NCBI RefSeq assembly: GCF_006937785.1
Contig: NZ_SJEE01000019.1
Span: 1-64,000 of the forward strand
DNA length: 64,000 nt
Direction of reading: 5' to 3'
DNA from: Pseudanabaena sp. UWO311
GTDB taxonomy: Bacteria; Cyanobacteriota; Cyanobacteriia; Pseudanabaenales; Pseudanabaenaceae
Below are positions 28,849 to 38,946 of this stretch, piece by piece. A program made the translations under genes and the position numbers. Numbering within the stretch: position 1 is the stretch's first letter; each line of letters starts with the position of its first letter. The notes under the pieces are model-generated. The model saw only the letters and a list, made by a program, of their open reading frames with translations, had not been told where the DNA came from and made no database searches.

Positions 28849-30333
28849 ATGCCCCGCATTCCTCAACTAACTTATGATCGCGGAACCTTAATTCTTCATC
28901 CACCACCCAAGGGTAAAGCATGGATTGAATTTGCCACATGGGATGATCGCATTGAGAAATTTCGGATTCCTGCTAATTGCTATCGCGAGTTGATTTTGAC
29001 TTTGAGATCAGAAGGAATTGCGATCGAAGATAAGTCACGGGGATATCAAGAAGTTAAGTTGATTTCTCATACCAAAATGGAGCCTTATCCGCACCAGAGC
29101 GAAGCTCTTGTAGCATGGCAGCGAGTCGGGAAATGTGGTGTGGTTGTTTTACCGACTGCCGCAGGTAAAACTTATCTAGCACAGCTAGCGATGCAAGTTA
29201 CAAATCGCAGCACCTTAGTTGTCGTGCCCACCCTTGATTTGATGCATCAGTGGTATGCCCATTTATTAGCAGCTTTCCCTGATGTGGAAATTGGTTTATT
29301 GGGAGGAGGTTCTCGCGATCACACCTCGATTTTAGTAGCAACTTATGATAGTGCAGCCATTCAAGCAGAATCTCTAGGTAATCTCTATGGCTTGATCGTG
29401 TTCGATGAATGCCATCATTTACCCACGGATTTTTTTCGTGTGATTGCGGAATATGCGATCGCGCCCTATCGACTGGGCTTAACCGCTACGCCTGAACGTA
29501 GTGATGGTAAACACTCAGATTTAGAATTTCTAATTGGCGAAGAAGTTTATCGCAAATCCTCCGAAGATTTGGCAGGACAAGCCTTAGCAGAACATAAAAT
29601 TGTCCAGATTAAAGTTTCTCTTTCAACGCAAGAACGCGATCGCTATGATTCTCTAATTCAAAGTCGTAATATGTTTCTCAAGGAATCAAAAATTTCCCTT
29701 GGCAGTCTCGAAGGATGGCAAAGATTTGTGCAGGCGAGTGCGCGATCACAAGCAGGTAGAAGAGCAATGCTTGCCCATCGAGAATCAAAGGATATATCTT
29801 TAGGAACAGAAGCGAAATTACGGGTTTTGTCAGATTTATTGGCTCAACACTTCGGTGAGAGGATTCTAATTTTCACGAACGACAATGCCACGGTTTATCG
29901 TATTTCGCAAGATTTATTAATTCCAGCACTCACGCATCAAACTCCTGTGAAGGAACGCCACGAAATCTTAACGTTCTTTCGTGAAGGCAAATATAAAACC
30001 CTAGCTGCTTCCCATGTTTTAAATGAAGGTGTCGATGTACCTGATGCAAGAATTGCCATCCTGCTATCAGGTACAGGCTCAGCCCGTGAATATATTCAGC
30101 GCTTAGGGCGAGTGTTGCGGCGGGGGACTGAGGCAAATAAGCAAGCAATTCTCTATGAAGTGGTAACTGAAGATACTAGCGAAATACGAACTTCAGAGCG
30201 ACGCAGAGGCATCGAGCGATCTCGTTCAGAGCTTCCTCAGGACAATGTCGTGCAAATAGGAATTAAGTACAACAAAGATCTCCATAAGAAACAGGCGATC
30301 GCCGCCGAAAATCCAAATGATTACGATATCTAA
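28849..30333 (+). CDS. DEAD/DEAH-box helicase, XPB/SSL2-like (start corrected from ORF-track 28717)
   Basis: VVVLPTAAGKTYLAQLAM, VFDECHHLP, LGLTATPERSDGKH, EYIQRLGRVLRRG. Confidence 0.9.
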   Translation: MPRIPQLTYDRGTLILHPPPKGKAWIEFATWDDRIEKFRIPANCYRELILTLRSEGIAIEDKSRGYQEVKLISHTKMEPYPHQSEALVAWQRVGKCGVVVLPTAAGKTYLAQLAMQVTNRSTLVVVPTLDLMHQWYAHLLAAFPDVEIGLLGGGSRDHTSILVATYDSAAIQAESLGNLYGLIVFDECHHLPTDFFRVIAEYAIAPYRLGLTATPERSDGKHSDLEFLIGEEVYRKSSEDLAGQALAEHKIVQIKVSLSTQERDRYDSLIQSRNMFLKESKISLGSLEGWQRFVQASARSQAGRRAMLAHRESKDISLGTEAKLRVLSDLLAQHFGERILIFTNDNATVYRISQDLLIPALTHQTPVKERHEILTFFREGKYKTLAASHVLNEGVDVPDARIAILLSGTGSAREYIQRLGRVLRRGTEANKQAILYEVVTEDTSEIRTSERRRGIERSRSELPQDNVVQIGIKYNKDLHKKQAIAAENPNDYDI

Positions 30334-30342
30334 ACCCAAAAA

Positions 30343-30409
30343 ATAAAAACCAATATTTTTGTTGAGAGTGTTGCTTTGCAACACTCTCAACAAAAATATT
30401 GGTTTTTAT
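30343..30409. terminator. 67-bp palindrome ataaaaaccaatatttttgttgagagtgttgctttgcaacactc...
   Basis: Perfect inverted repeat directly after the helicase gene. Confidence 0.65.
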
Positions 30410-30501
30410 TTCAGCGCAAAGCGCTGTAACAAAAAAATGTATACATTTTTTGACGTAAGAAACCAGAAAAAATCGTTTAAAATAAGTTAGACCGCAATCA
30501 T

Positions 30502-31710
30502 TTGGTAGCCATTATGGAACTTGCAGCATATATATATGATGCATGGGCATATGAACAAGCCAATCAAGGAGCGACAGATCGCAATCTGCCTACTTGTGAT
30601 GTGCTTGATGCTGATGAGCATCAGTTAAATAAGCTTGACTGGAATTTTGCTGCAATGAAACAGCAAGCCTATTTACTATCAGCGATCGCCTTTACTAGTC
30701 TCAGTGGGTTGAGCTGGAATTTAGCTCCTGCGGTCGCTGCTCATATGTTAGAGCCTTCGGTCAATGTTGCGCCTTGGTGCAATCAGTTATATCTCTGCAA
30801 TACCAGCTATATGTTAGAGGTGCAAACTTTACTAGCTCAACGTGGATTTGCGGTCGGAGAAATTGATGGGGTTTATGGCAGATATACCAAGCAAGCTGTA
30901 ATTGATTTTCAGAAAACTCAAGCTAATCTGGTTGCCGATGGGATTCCTGGGGAAAAAACCTTAGCATTGTTGCGAAATTCATCAGGGGGGCAGCCCTTAG
31001 CATCTCAGCGCCCAAATCAAACTACAGGAAAACCAACAGGGGCAATTACGAGCGATCGCCCAAATCCATCATCAAGCCAGTCACCAAACCAGACAATTGT
31101 GATTGTGCGATCAAATAATGCTCAAGTCAGCAGCTCTCAGCAGCCAGTGATAAGCGAGATCGGGAATTTACAAATGCTTCTGAAACAAAGGGGATTTTAT
31201 CAAGGCGAAATTGATGGACAGCTAGGGCAAACCACGACTAACGCCATATTGAAAGCACAACAAGCCTATGCTCTATCTCAAGATGGCTTCGTTGGACCAT
31301 TGACAATGAGATCGTTGTTGGCTGGTGGCAACAATCTGTCCTTCACTCAGCCTGCTTTGCCCCGACTGCCGACAACACAAGATGTTTTGGCAATCCAAAC
31401 ATTACTGAAGGAACGAGGCTTTTATGATGCAGATCTTAGTGGTTTATACAACATTCAGACTAAGGCAAGTATTTTGAAAGCTCAACTTGCTTACGGACAG
31501 ACTGCCACAGGTGATTTGACATCAGATTTGCTGACAGCCCTTAAATCGCAAAATCCTGCTCAGAATATTGCTCAAATCCCTTCCAGTAGCCCAAATCAAA
31601 CTATTCAGCCAATTCCTAGCAGTCCTAGCGGTACTCCGTTAGGTAATGGAACCCAAGTGCCAACCTCTAGTCAAAATGCACCAGCAGCCAAAAATGCTAA
31701 TTCTTCCTAA
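30502..31710 (+). CDS. Peptidoglycan-binding domain protein (three PG_binding_1 repeats)
   Basis: VQTLLAQRGFAVGEIDGVYGRYTKQAVIDFQ; LQMLLKQRGFYQGEIDGQLGQTTTNAILKAQ; IQTLLKERGFYDADLSG. Confidence 0.88.
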   Translation: MVAIMELAAYIYDAWAYEQANQGATDRNLPTCDVLDADEHQLNKLDWNFAAMKQQAYLLSAIAFTSLSGLSWNLAPAVAAHMLEPSVNVAPWCNQLYLCNTSYMLEVQTLLAQRGFAVGEIDGVYGRYTKQAVIDFQKTQANLVADGIPGEKTLALLRNSSGGQPLASQRPNQTTGKPTGAITSDRPNPSSSQSPNQTIVIVRSNNAQVSSSQQPVISEIGNLQMLLKQRGFYQGEIDGQLGQTTTNAILKAQQAYALSQDGFVGPLTMRSLLAGGNNLSFTQPALPRLPTTQDVLAIQTLLKERGFYDADLSGLYNIQTKASILKAQLAYGQTATGDLTSDLLTALKSQNPAQNIAQIPSSSPNQTIQPIPSSPSGTPLGNGTQVPTSSQNAPAAKNANSS

Positions 31711-31793
31711 ATAAAAGCTGAACAAATCTCGTCAATTCCACCGAATTTTTCTCAATCGCAAATCTTAATTTTCAATCTCAACAAGGTCTAATT

Positions 31794-33578
31794 ATGGAAC
31801 TCTTAGCATATATCCAAGAAGAATTTATCCATGCTGACGATGCGATCGCTAGTGAAATACCTGAAACCTTCCAAACATGGTTCAAGAAATTCACTACTAA
31901 TTCCGCCAAACTCAGCTTAAACATACTCTTAACAGGTACAACCCTGCTGATTGGGTTAGGATCGACTTTAAATACTTTAGCCGCCGAAGCCCCATCATCG
32001 GATGTGAAGTATGTGCAATCGCTACTAGCAAAAAACGGCTTTGATCCCGGGGCGATCGATGGTGTCGCTGGAGCATCAACTAAAAATGCTATTCTTCGCG
32101 CTCAAAAAGCCTTTGGACTCACTCCCGACGGAATTGTTGGTAGTCGCACGATCGCTGCTCTCGAAGATGGCAAATCCGTAGATGAAAGTGCTACAAAAGT
32201 CGATGTCGTTGATACCAAAGTTAATGTCAGCGAAACTACGAGTAGTGCTTCATCAACTGTGATGAATCTCCAGAAACTACTTGCAGATCGTGGCTTTTAC
32301 AACGGTGCTGTTGATGGCATCATGGGATCGCAGACTCGCTCAGCAATCATCGCGGCTCAAAAAGCTTATAACCTCACTACCGATGGTGTTGCAGGGCCAC
32401 AGACTTTGGCAGCTCTAGAGTCGGATGGAGCTAAAGCATCCACAGCAACTAGCAGCTCTACAACTAGCACCAAAAGTGAACAGGTTTCCAGCCTACAAGA
32501 GTTGCTAAGCAAGCGCGGTTTTTACAATGGTGCGGTGGATGGCATCATGGGATCACAGACTCGTAATGCGATCATCGCGGCTCAAAAAAACTATGGCTTA
32601 GTCACTGATGGTATTGCAGGTAGTCAAACCCTTGCGGCTCTGGAATCGGGAGCTAGTCCCGTCACTATTGCCGCCAAAAATCCTACAACTACATCTGCAA
32701 CCGTCGCGGCAAAGACCAGTGACAAGGATGTTGCTGCATTGCAACAGTTACTAGCCAAACGCGGTTTTTACAATGGTGCGATTGATGGAGTCAAGGGAGC
32801 TCAGACTAATGCCGCGATCGCTGCTGCTCAGAAAAACTACGGCTTAACAGTCGATGGCATTGCAGGCGCTCAAACCATAGCTGCGTTGCAAACCGATGCA
32901 AAACCATCGGCAGCATCCCCTAAGCCAACCACAAGTAATCAAGCTGCGAATACTGTGATTCCAGCTATTGACGGTGGAGTAGCCAACTTACAAAATTTGC
33001 TAACTGATCGCGGATTTTATAATGGGCCGATTACAGGATTTTTAGGTACACGTACTAGGGAAGCAATCATTGCTGCACAAAAAGCCTATGGTTTAACTGC
33101 GGATGGTGTGGCGGGAGCAAGAACGATTGCCGCGCTAGAAGCAGGTGCTCCAAAACAACCAATTGCTGCCGCTAATACCACGCCAGCGCCAGCTAATGTT
33201 ACACCAGCTATTCGGGTTGAACCAAAATCACAGGTAACACCTGCACCGCAACCGCAAGCCGCAGTCACACCTCAACCAACGCTCCAATCAACTCCTACTC
33301 CTAAACCGACAACTCCAGCAGTCCAGCCCACAACCGCACCAGTAGCACAGCCCACGACTCCAGCCGCAACTGCCAACACACAAGTCTCAGAATTGCAGAG
33401 ATTACTGGCTCAGAGAGGTTTCTACACTGGTAAAGTCGATGGTGTATTGAGTGGTGAAACTCGAAATGCGATCATCAGAGCACAAAACTTTTACACGATT
33501 AGCCCTGCCGATGGCTCACCAAGCAATAAACTGATTGATAGTCTTAGCAAAGATACATTTATTTCTGAAGGCAATTAA
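31794..33578 (+). CDS. Peptidoglycan-binding domain protein (six PG_binding_1 repeats)
   Basis: Repeated LQxLLxxRGFYNGAVDGIMGSQTRxAIIAAQKxYGLTxDGIAGxQTLAALE. Confidence 0.9.
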   Translation: MELLAYIQEEFIHADDAIASEIPETFQTWFKKFTTNSAKLSLNILLTGTTLLIGLGSTLNTLAAEAPSSDVKYVQSLLAKNGFDPGAIDGVAGASTKNAILRAQKAFGLTPDGIVGSRTIAALEDGKSVDESATKVDVVDTKVNVSETTSSASSTVMNLQKLLADRGFYNGAVDGIMGSQTRSAIIAAQKAYNLTTDGVAGPQTLAALESDGAKASTATSSSTTSTKSEQVSSLQELLSKRGFYNGAVDGIMGSQTRNAIIAAQKNYGLVTDGIAGSQTLAALESGASPVTIAAKNPTTTSATVAAKTSDKDVAALQQLLAKRGFYNGAIDGVKGAQTNAAIAAAQKNYGLTVDGIAGAQTIAALQTDAKPSAASPKPTTSNQAANTVIPAIDGGVANLQNLLTDRGFYNGPITGFLGTRTREAIIAAQKAYGLTADGVAGARTIAALEAGAPKQPIAAANTTPAPANVTPAIRVEPKSQVTPAPQPQAAVTPQPTLQSTPTPKPTTPAVQPTTAPVAQPTTPAATANTQVSELQRLLAQRGFYTGKVDGVLSGETRNAIIRAQNFYTISPADGSPSNKLIDSLSKDTFISEGN

Positions 33579-33583
33579 GTCAG

Positions 33584-34375
33584 ATGCGGTTCCGAAACCT
33601 TGCCATTAATTTGGGGGCGATCGCGATTTTGGGAGCGATCACCCTCAGTTTACAGTTGCCCAAGCTCAATCAAAGATTAAGTGGGCAAACTCAAGAAGAA
33701 ACTCGTAAAGCAGTTAGAGACGAAGAGGCTCGTCTTAAGCTAATTCGGCAATTACCGCCACGCGGATTTGGCTTTAACAATATGATTGCCAACTTTGCTT
33801 TTTTACAATTTTTGCAATATTTTGGTGATGATATTGCCAGAAATGACTTTCAAACTGGATATAGCCTCAGTCCGCTTTATTTTGACAACATTATTGAGCG
33901 TGATCCCAGATTTACTCGTAGTTACATATATATGTCTGCTAGTGTTTCCCTGTTTGCAGGAGTTCCTAGTAAAGCAATTGAAATCTATAATAAGGGTCTA
34001 AATTTTTTAAATCCTGATCAACAACCACTTGCATATACGGTTTGGAGATATAAAGCAACCGATCAACTATTGTTTTTAGGGGATGCTAAAGGTGCTAGGG
34101 AGTCCTATTTGAGATCTGCTGAATGGGCTGATAAAGCGAGTTTGTCAGGAAAAACACTTGTTGAAGACCCGAAAGTATCTGCCGAATTATCTCGCCAATC
34201 GGCACAATGGCTCGAAGAAGCTCGGGATCTGACTAAGGCTCAAGTTGGCGCTTGGTCACTAGTTTTGCAAAATGCTACAGACAAAAAAACTGTCCAAATT
34301 GTTGCTCAAGAGCTAGATAAGCTGGGCATGAAAATTGAGATTAAAAATGGTCAACAAGTTGTGGTTGCTAAATAA
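33584..34375 (+). CDS. Conserved membrane-anchored hypothetical protein (TPR-like)
   Basis: N-terminal TM; helical-repeat-like middle; six bp after the preceding gene. Confidence 0.55.
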   Translation: MRFRNLAINLGAIAILGAITLSLQLPKLNQRLSGQTQEETRKAVRDEEARLKLIRQLPPRGFGFNNMIANFAFLQFLQYFGDDIARNDFQTGYSLSPLYFDNIIERDPRFTRSYIYMSASVSLFAGVPSKAIEIYNKGLNFLNPDQQPLAYTVWRYKATDQLLFLGDAKGARESYLRSAEWADKASLSGKTLVEDPKVSAELSRQSAQWLEEARDLTKAQVGAWSLVLQNATDKKTVQIVAQELDKLGMKIEIKNGQQVVVAK

Positions 34376-34402
34376 AAAAGGGCGCAACGCGCCCTTTTTT
34401 AT

Positions 34403-34855
34403 TTAGTTTGCTGTTAGCCACTTCTGGGCATTTAACCGTTGAATTACACCGAATACGAGTAAGTCGAGAGGTGCTTTGCGCTCATCGATCAAAAATGGCT
34501 CAATCGTACTAGGCGATCGCCCAGCATCAGCACAGGAAAAAGCCTTCTGAGCATTGAGATCAGATTTAGAAAAATAAACTGTAAACTGGCGTGAACCTTG
34601 CGCCCAGATCCCACGCACTTGCGAGTTGCCAAACTCTAATTGCAAATCATCAACGCCTTGCTTGCCAAAGGCTTTGGTTAGGGCGGGTAGATAATGCTTG
34701 TTAATAAATTCGTCAAAGGGTAACTCTTCGATCGCAGGTGGCTTTTCGGCTTTGGGCTTTGCGGCAGGTTTAGCCTTTGGCTCTTCAGAAGTTGGTGCAG
34801 TGGTTTCAGACATAATTTTTAAAATATTGCTAAATTTTATAACAAGAATACACAA
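34403..34855 (-). CDS. DUF2996 domain-containing protein
   Basis: IEELPFDEFINKHYLPALTKAFGKQGVDDLQLEF...GIWAQGSRQFTVYF...AFSCADAGRSPSTIEPFLIDERK. Confidence 0.85.
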   Translation of the reverse strand: MCILVIKFSNILKIMSETTAPTSEEPKAKPAAKPKAEKPPAIEELPFDEFINKHYLPALTKAFGKQGVDDLQLEFGNSQVRGIWAQGSRQFTVYFSKSDLNAQKAFSCADAGRSPSTIEPFLIDERKAPLDLLVFGVIQRLNAQKWLTAN

Positions 34856-34876
34856 CGCGCAGCGTTGTCTATGTCT

Positions 34877-35227
34877 CTATTTGGCTTCGGTATTAACAAT
34901 CTGGGGTAGTCCCATACTGTAGTTAAGCGATCGATGATTGAGGTTGTAGGTAACTTCGCCTTGCTGCAATAGCGATCGCACAAAATGCTCTAAATCTGAA
35001 CCAATGCGACGCAAGTTGTAATCTGTCAAATCAGCTCCTTTGTAGTCTGCTACCAGCTCATCGAACTTGCGATAAACCTTTTGCAAAGCACCATCTGTCC
35101 AGTTCAGTTCATTGTCAGGATCAACATCTATAGTCAAAGTATTTTCACTGTCGATCAGCTCATCATTCTGCTCCTCAACAATGGCAGCATAGATCTGAAT
35201 ATGACGGGTTGTAGATTTGAGCGGCAT
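34877..35227 (-). CDS. ndhM: NAD(P)H-quinone oxidoreductase subunit M
   Basis: LKSTTRHIQIYAA...LTIDVDPDNELNW...LTDYNLRRIGSDLEHFVRSLLQQGEVTYNLNHRSLNYSMGLPQ. Confidence 0.93.
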   Translation of the reverse strand: MPLKSTTRHIQIYAAIVEEQNDELIDSENTLTIDVDPDNELNWTDGALQKVYRKFDELVADYKGADLTDYNLRRIGSDLEHFVRSLLQQGEVTYNLNHRSLNYSMGLPQIVNTEAK

Positions 35228-35334
35228 AAAGATATGTGACTTGGGTAAGTATCGAAGAACTAACTTTAGATTATTGCAAATTTTTAGAGATTCCTAACCA
35301 AACAATTTCTCTATGTGTATACATCAATTCTATC

Positions 35335-35389
35335 AAAACCTAAAGAGTGTAAGGTAGCGCTTCGCGCTGCCTCACACTCTTTAGGTTTT
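35335..35389. repeat. Palindrome aaaacctaaagagtgtaaggtagcgcttcgcgctgcctcacactctttaggtttt
   Basis: Near-perfect self-complementary arms upstream of ndhM, so it is not at a gene 3' end on that side. Confidence 0.6.
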
Positions 35390-35565
35390 AAGTAACTCAG
35401 CAAAATTCAAAAAACAAACCCAAAATCTGTACCGCCCGCTAGACATGCAGTACAGATTTTGGGTGCGGCAGCTATACCCCCAGCAATTTTAATAGTGAAA
35501 TCGATTTTTTATGTGAGGAGTTGCATATAAACAAATAGGAGGTGCAAAAGCACCTCCTATTTGTT

Positions 35566-36588
35566 TTAGCTAGCCAAATATTCTTGCATACGGGCTTTGC
35601 GCTTGCGAAGATAATCCATAGCTTGACGCTCTAATTGCCTTACTTGCTCACGGCTAAGATCCATACGCTTGCTAATACTAGCTAACGACATTTCCTGTCC
35701 ATCTTCTAGTCCATAGCGCAAAATCATCACTTGACGTTGCTTTTCGGGTAGCTCCTTGAGTAAGCTCTGGATATCTGTTCGCAAAGATTCCCTTTCTACG
35801 TAGTTATCAGGAGAACGTCCTGTATCTTCTAGAAGTTCAGCAAGTTCAGTATCTTGGTTATCACCAATACGTAAATCAAGGGAAATTGGCTGACGCGATA
35901 GCGACAAACATTCACGCACTTGATCGGTCTTGATATTTAGCTCATAGGCAATCTCTGCTACCGTGGCAACTCGACCAAGATCCTGAGAGAGTTGGCGTTG
36001 AGCTTTTTTGATTTTGTTGAGCTTCTCAGTGATGTGAACTGGTAAGCGAATAGTGCGTGCTTGTTGAGCGATCGCTCTCGTAATCGCCTGACGAATCCAC
36101 CAATAAGCGTAAGTTGAAAACTTAAAGCCTTTGGTAGGGTCAAACTTGTCTACCGCACGCTCTAATCCGAGCGTTCCTTCCTGTACTAAATCTAGAAGCT
36201 CTAAGTTTCTTTTTTGATATTTCTTAGCCACAGATACTACTAAGCGGAGGTTTGCCTCGATCATTTTGCGTTTAGCACGTGTGCCTACGCGAATAAGGCT
36301 AAGCAAAATCTCTCGCTCTAGACCAACAGCTTCAGCCCATTCTTGCTCAGTTGGTAGGCGATCGCTATTTTGAGCGATCTTTTCTTGTACTTCAAACAGC
36401 GCCATCATCTGTTGTACTTGCTTTCCATAGATAATCTCCTCTTCATTACTGAGTAAGGGGATTTTCCCGATTTCATGCAAGTACGTGCGAACCATGTCAG
36501 CAGACAGGCCGACCTGCTTGTTAGCTTGCCTATCCACTGTCTTTGGTGTGGGTTGGATCAATGGTTCTTCAGACATATCGCTCCTCAT
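35566..36588 (-). CDS. RNA polymerase sigma factor, RpoD/SigA-like family (probably group 2)
   Basis: NLRLVVSVAKKYQKRNLELLDLVQEGTLGLERAVDKFDPTKGFKFSTYAYWWIRQAITRAI; region 4 HTH. Confidence 0.92.
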   Translation of the reverse strand: MRSDMSEEPLIQPTPKTVDRQANKQVGLSADMVRTYLHEIGKIPLLSNEEEIIYGKQVQQMMALFEVQEKIAQNSDRLPTEQEWAEAVGLEREILLSLIRVGTRAKRKMIEANLRLVVSVAKKYQKRNLELLDLVQEGTLGLERAVDKFDPTKGFKFSTYAYWWIRQAITRAIAQQARTIRLPVHITEKLNKIKKAQRQLSQDLGRVATVAEIAYELNIKTDQVRECLSLSRQPISLDLRIGDNQDTELAELLEDTGRSPDNYVERESLRTDIQSLLKELPEKQRQVMILRYGLEDGQEMSLASISKRMDLSREQVRQLERQAMDYLRKRKARMQEYLAS

Positions 36589-37971
36589 TTTTTTAAACTA
36601 AGCGTTTTTCAAGAGTGCTTCTCCAAGACCAGAAGACTGAGACAAAGGGGACTTCATAACTTTAAAAATTAAATTTATTAGTCCAGTATATTAAAATCGC
36701 AATCTTTAAGTTTTATAAAGTTGATGTACTAATACGTCATTTGCTCCAAAGTTGATTTGTATAATACAGGATTAACCTTTTTTTATCTTGCGTCTAGAGT
36801 TACATATTATTACGAATCAACTAGAAAAGTCAAAGGACGGCTACCACTATCTCTCTAAAGATTTGACAAGGTTTGAATAAGTATTTACACTCATTGGATT
36901 GGGGGATCCTATGGTATTCAGAACTTACATTTATTGTTGTTAATGAAATCAGAAAGCCTTGATGTCAGAAGCAGCTAAGGAGCCACAATGTTGTTCTAAA
37001 AATTAAATATAATCAAATACAAATAAAGTTACGTATGTAACTACTTATTTAGATTTAATAAGTAAGTAATAGTTACAATTGTTTAGGTGCTTAGGGCAAT
37101 TGTTGAGACATCAAAATCTAGATATAGGGAAAACTGAAACCCGAATTGACAAACTCAAAGTACATAGTAGGAATTCCTTACACAAGTTCTGAGCAATAAT
37201 TAGGATATTGAAACTATCGTACTGACTGCTAAATTACATGGGACGGGTTTAGCAAACTAGAGGTTCCCAATGCTTAGGCTTCTGGAATTAACCGTATAAG
37301 CTTGTTAAATCTAAAGTGTCTCGATAATAATTAACATGATGTGAACTTTGCATTAATTATTCCCTGCATTCACCTTTACTTATCTTTAATTTTGCTTAAG
37401 AAAGCGGTATAAATTTGCTTGCAAGTCTCAATAACCTGAAGAATAAACTCTAGTCACTCCCCTTATGATTAATTGTCACAAACGATTCATTTGTGCGATC
37501 ACGTAATTTAATAACCTTTATTGTTAGATAAAATCGATAAAATGCAATCACTCATCTGGGTGAAGTAAAACATCAAAACTAGCATCTCAAAGTAAAATTT
37601 TTTATGATTTTGCGCCTACTACTATTGAGTCTGTTGGTACTCAAGAAATGGCTGAGGCGATCTCATCCATTTCTGCCCCATAATATTGTTGAATTCGCAA
37701 TTGTCGGTAACGATAGCGTTTACAATTGCAAATTTAGTTTTATTACATAAGAGCTGTTTAAGCTCTAGAGAGCCACAAGTTTTTTGTTAAAATTGCTACG
37801 GAGGGGCTCTTTCAACAAAAAATTTGGTTGTTAGTTCATATAAAAACAAAAAAATTTGTATTTTAAGGAACTTGTTATCCCCAACTCTCGACCTTAAATC
37901 TATAGAAAATTTAGGCTTTGATAAAGTGATGTTGTGCTGAAGCTAGTAACAACAAACTAGAAAAAACTGGG

Positions 37972-38856
37972 ATGATTTCAATGACTTTAACTATGACTCA
38001 AATTAAAAACAGTATCAAAAATGCGATCGCCCTTAGTACGCTCTGTATAGCCACTGTCGCTAGTCCGACAATCATTGCACCTTCTGCTTTTGCCCAATAT
38101 GGCTTAGGTCTACCAAAATCAGCAGGTTCGGGTGGTGCAACTAGAAGCGTCGATTCTTTGCCTCATGTTACGATTCTTGTACCTGGTGATGGGGCAAGAA
38201 CCTTGGCATCTCGTCCGACATTTTACTGGTATATCGCTCCTCAAGATATTGCCGCAACTACCTCAACTAACCCAACAACGGTTCTTCAAGCTGATGATGG
38301 GAAAAGCCCATTTAAAGTGACTTTCTTTTTGCGTGATGGTAATGAAAGAGCTTCAAGATCCATTTTTAAGGCTGAAGGTAAAGCCCAAGGTGCAGGACTG
38401 TATAAGTTTACCCTGCCCGAAAATGCTCCTGAGCTAAAGAAAGGAAAAGTTCAGCGTTGGCAAATTCGTTGGGAAGGTACTAATGGTGCAGTGCAAGTTG
38501 ATGTTAACGCTCTCATCCGTCGCGATGATGATCCTCTAGTCGCCGAAGAGATTGCCTCAGCCAAAAACGATTTAGAAAAAGCAAGAATCTATGCGAAAAA
38601 GGCATATTGGTATGATGCGATCGATGCTTACACTAGTTGGATATCCAAAAATCCTAAGGACAATGTAGCTATTGCTGAGCGCAGTAATCTATTAAAGGCA
38701 GGATTGCCGAATAATCCAGCTTTTATAAATGTAAATAAAGATGAGAATGGGCGTGTAACTGAGGAATTTGTTCCAGCTAGGTTCACAAACTTTCTGACTA
38801 CATTAGATAAAAGCAAGAGTGCCCTATCTATTGCATTAGAGCCTAAAAAAAACTAA
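37972..38856 (+). CDS. DUF928 domain-containing protein (paralogue 1)
   Basis: QYGLGLPKSAGSGGATRSVDSLPHVTILVPGDGARTLASRPTFYWYI. Confidence 0.85.
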   Translation: MISMTLTMTQIKNSIKNAIALSTLCIATVASPTIIAPSAFAQYGLGLPKSAGSGGATRSVDSLPHVTILVPGDGARTLASRPTFYWYIAPQDIAATTSTNPTTVLQADDGKSPFKVTFFLRDGNERASRSIFKAEGKAQGAGLYKFTLPENAPELKKGKVQRWQIRWEGTNGAVQVDVNALIRRDDDPLVAEEIASAKNDLEKARIYAKKAYWYDAIDAYTSWISKNPKDNVAIAERSNLLKAGLPNNPAFINVNKDENGRVTEEFVPARFTNFLTTLDKSKSALSIALEPKKN

Positions 38857-38946
38857 CAAAGTCAGAGACTATAAATTTTACTCTTTCTCACAACCCAAGT
38901 TGTGCTCTGCTGAAGCTAGTAAAAACAAACTAGGAACACTGGGAAG

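Noticed and set aside
31794-33578. Regular ~225-bp periodicity suggesting a CRISPR or satellite array
   Set aside because: It encodes PG_binding_1 protein repeats; units are too long and diverged for CRISPR. No CRISPR array seen in the window.
35500-35530. Yfr1-like ACTCCTCACA motif on the minus strand
   Set aside because: Only a partial core match and no flanking stem-loops of the expected kind.
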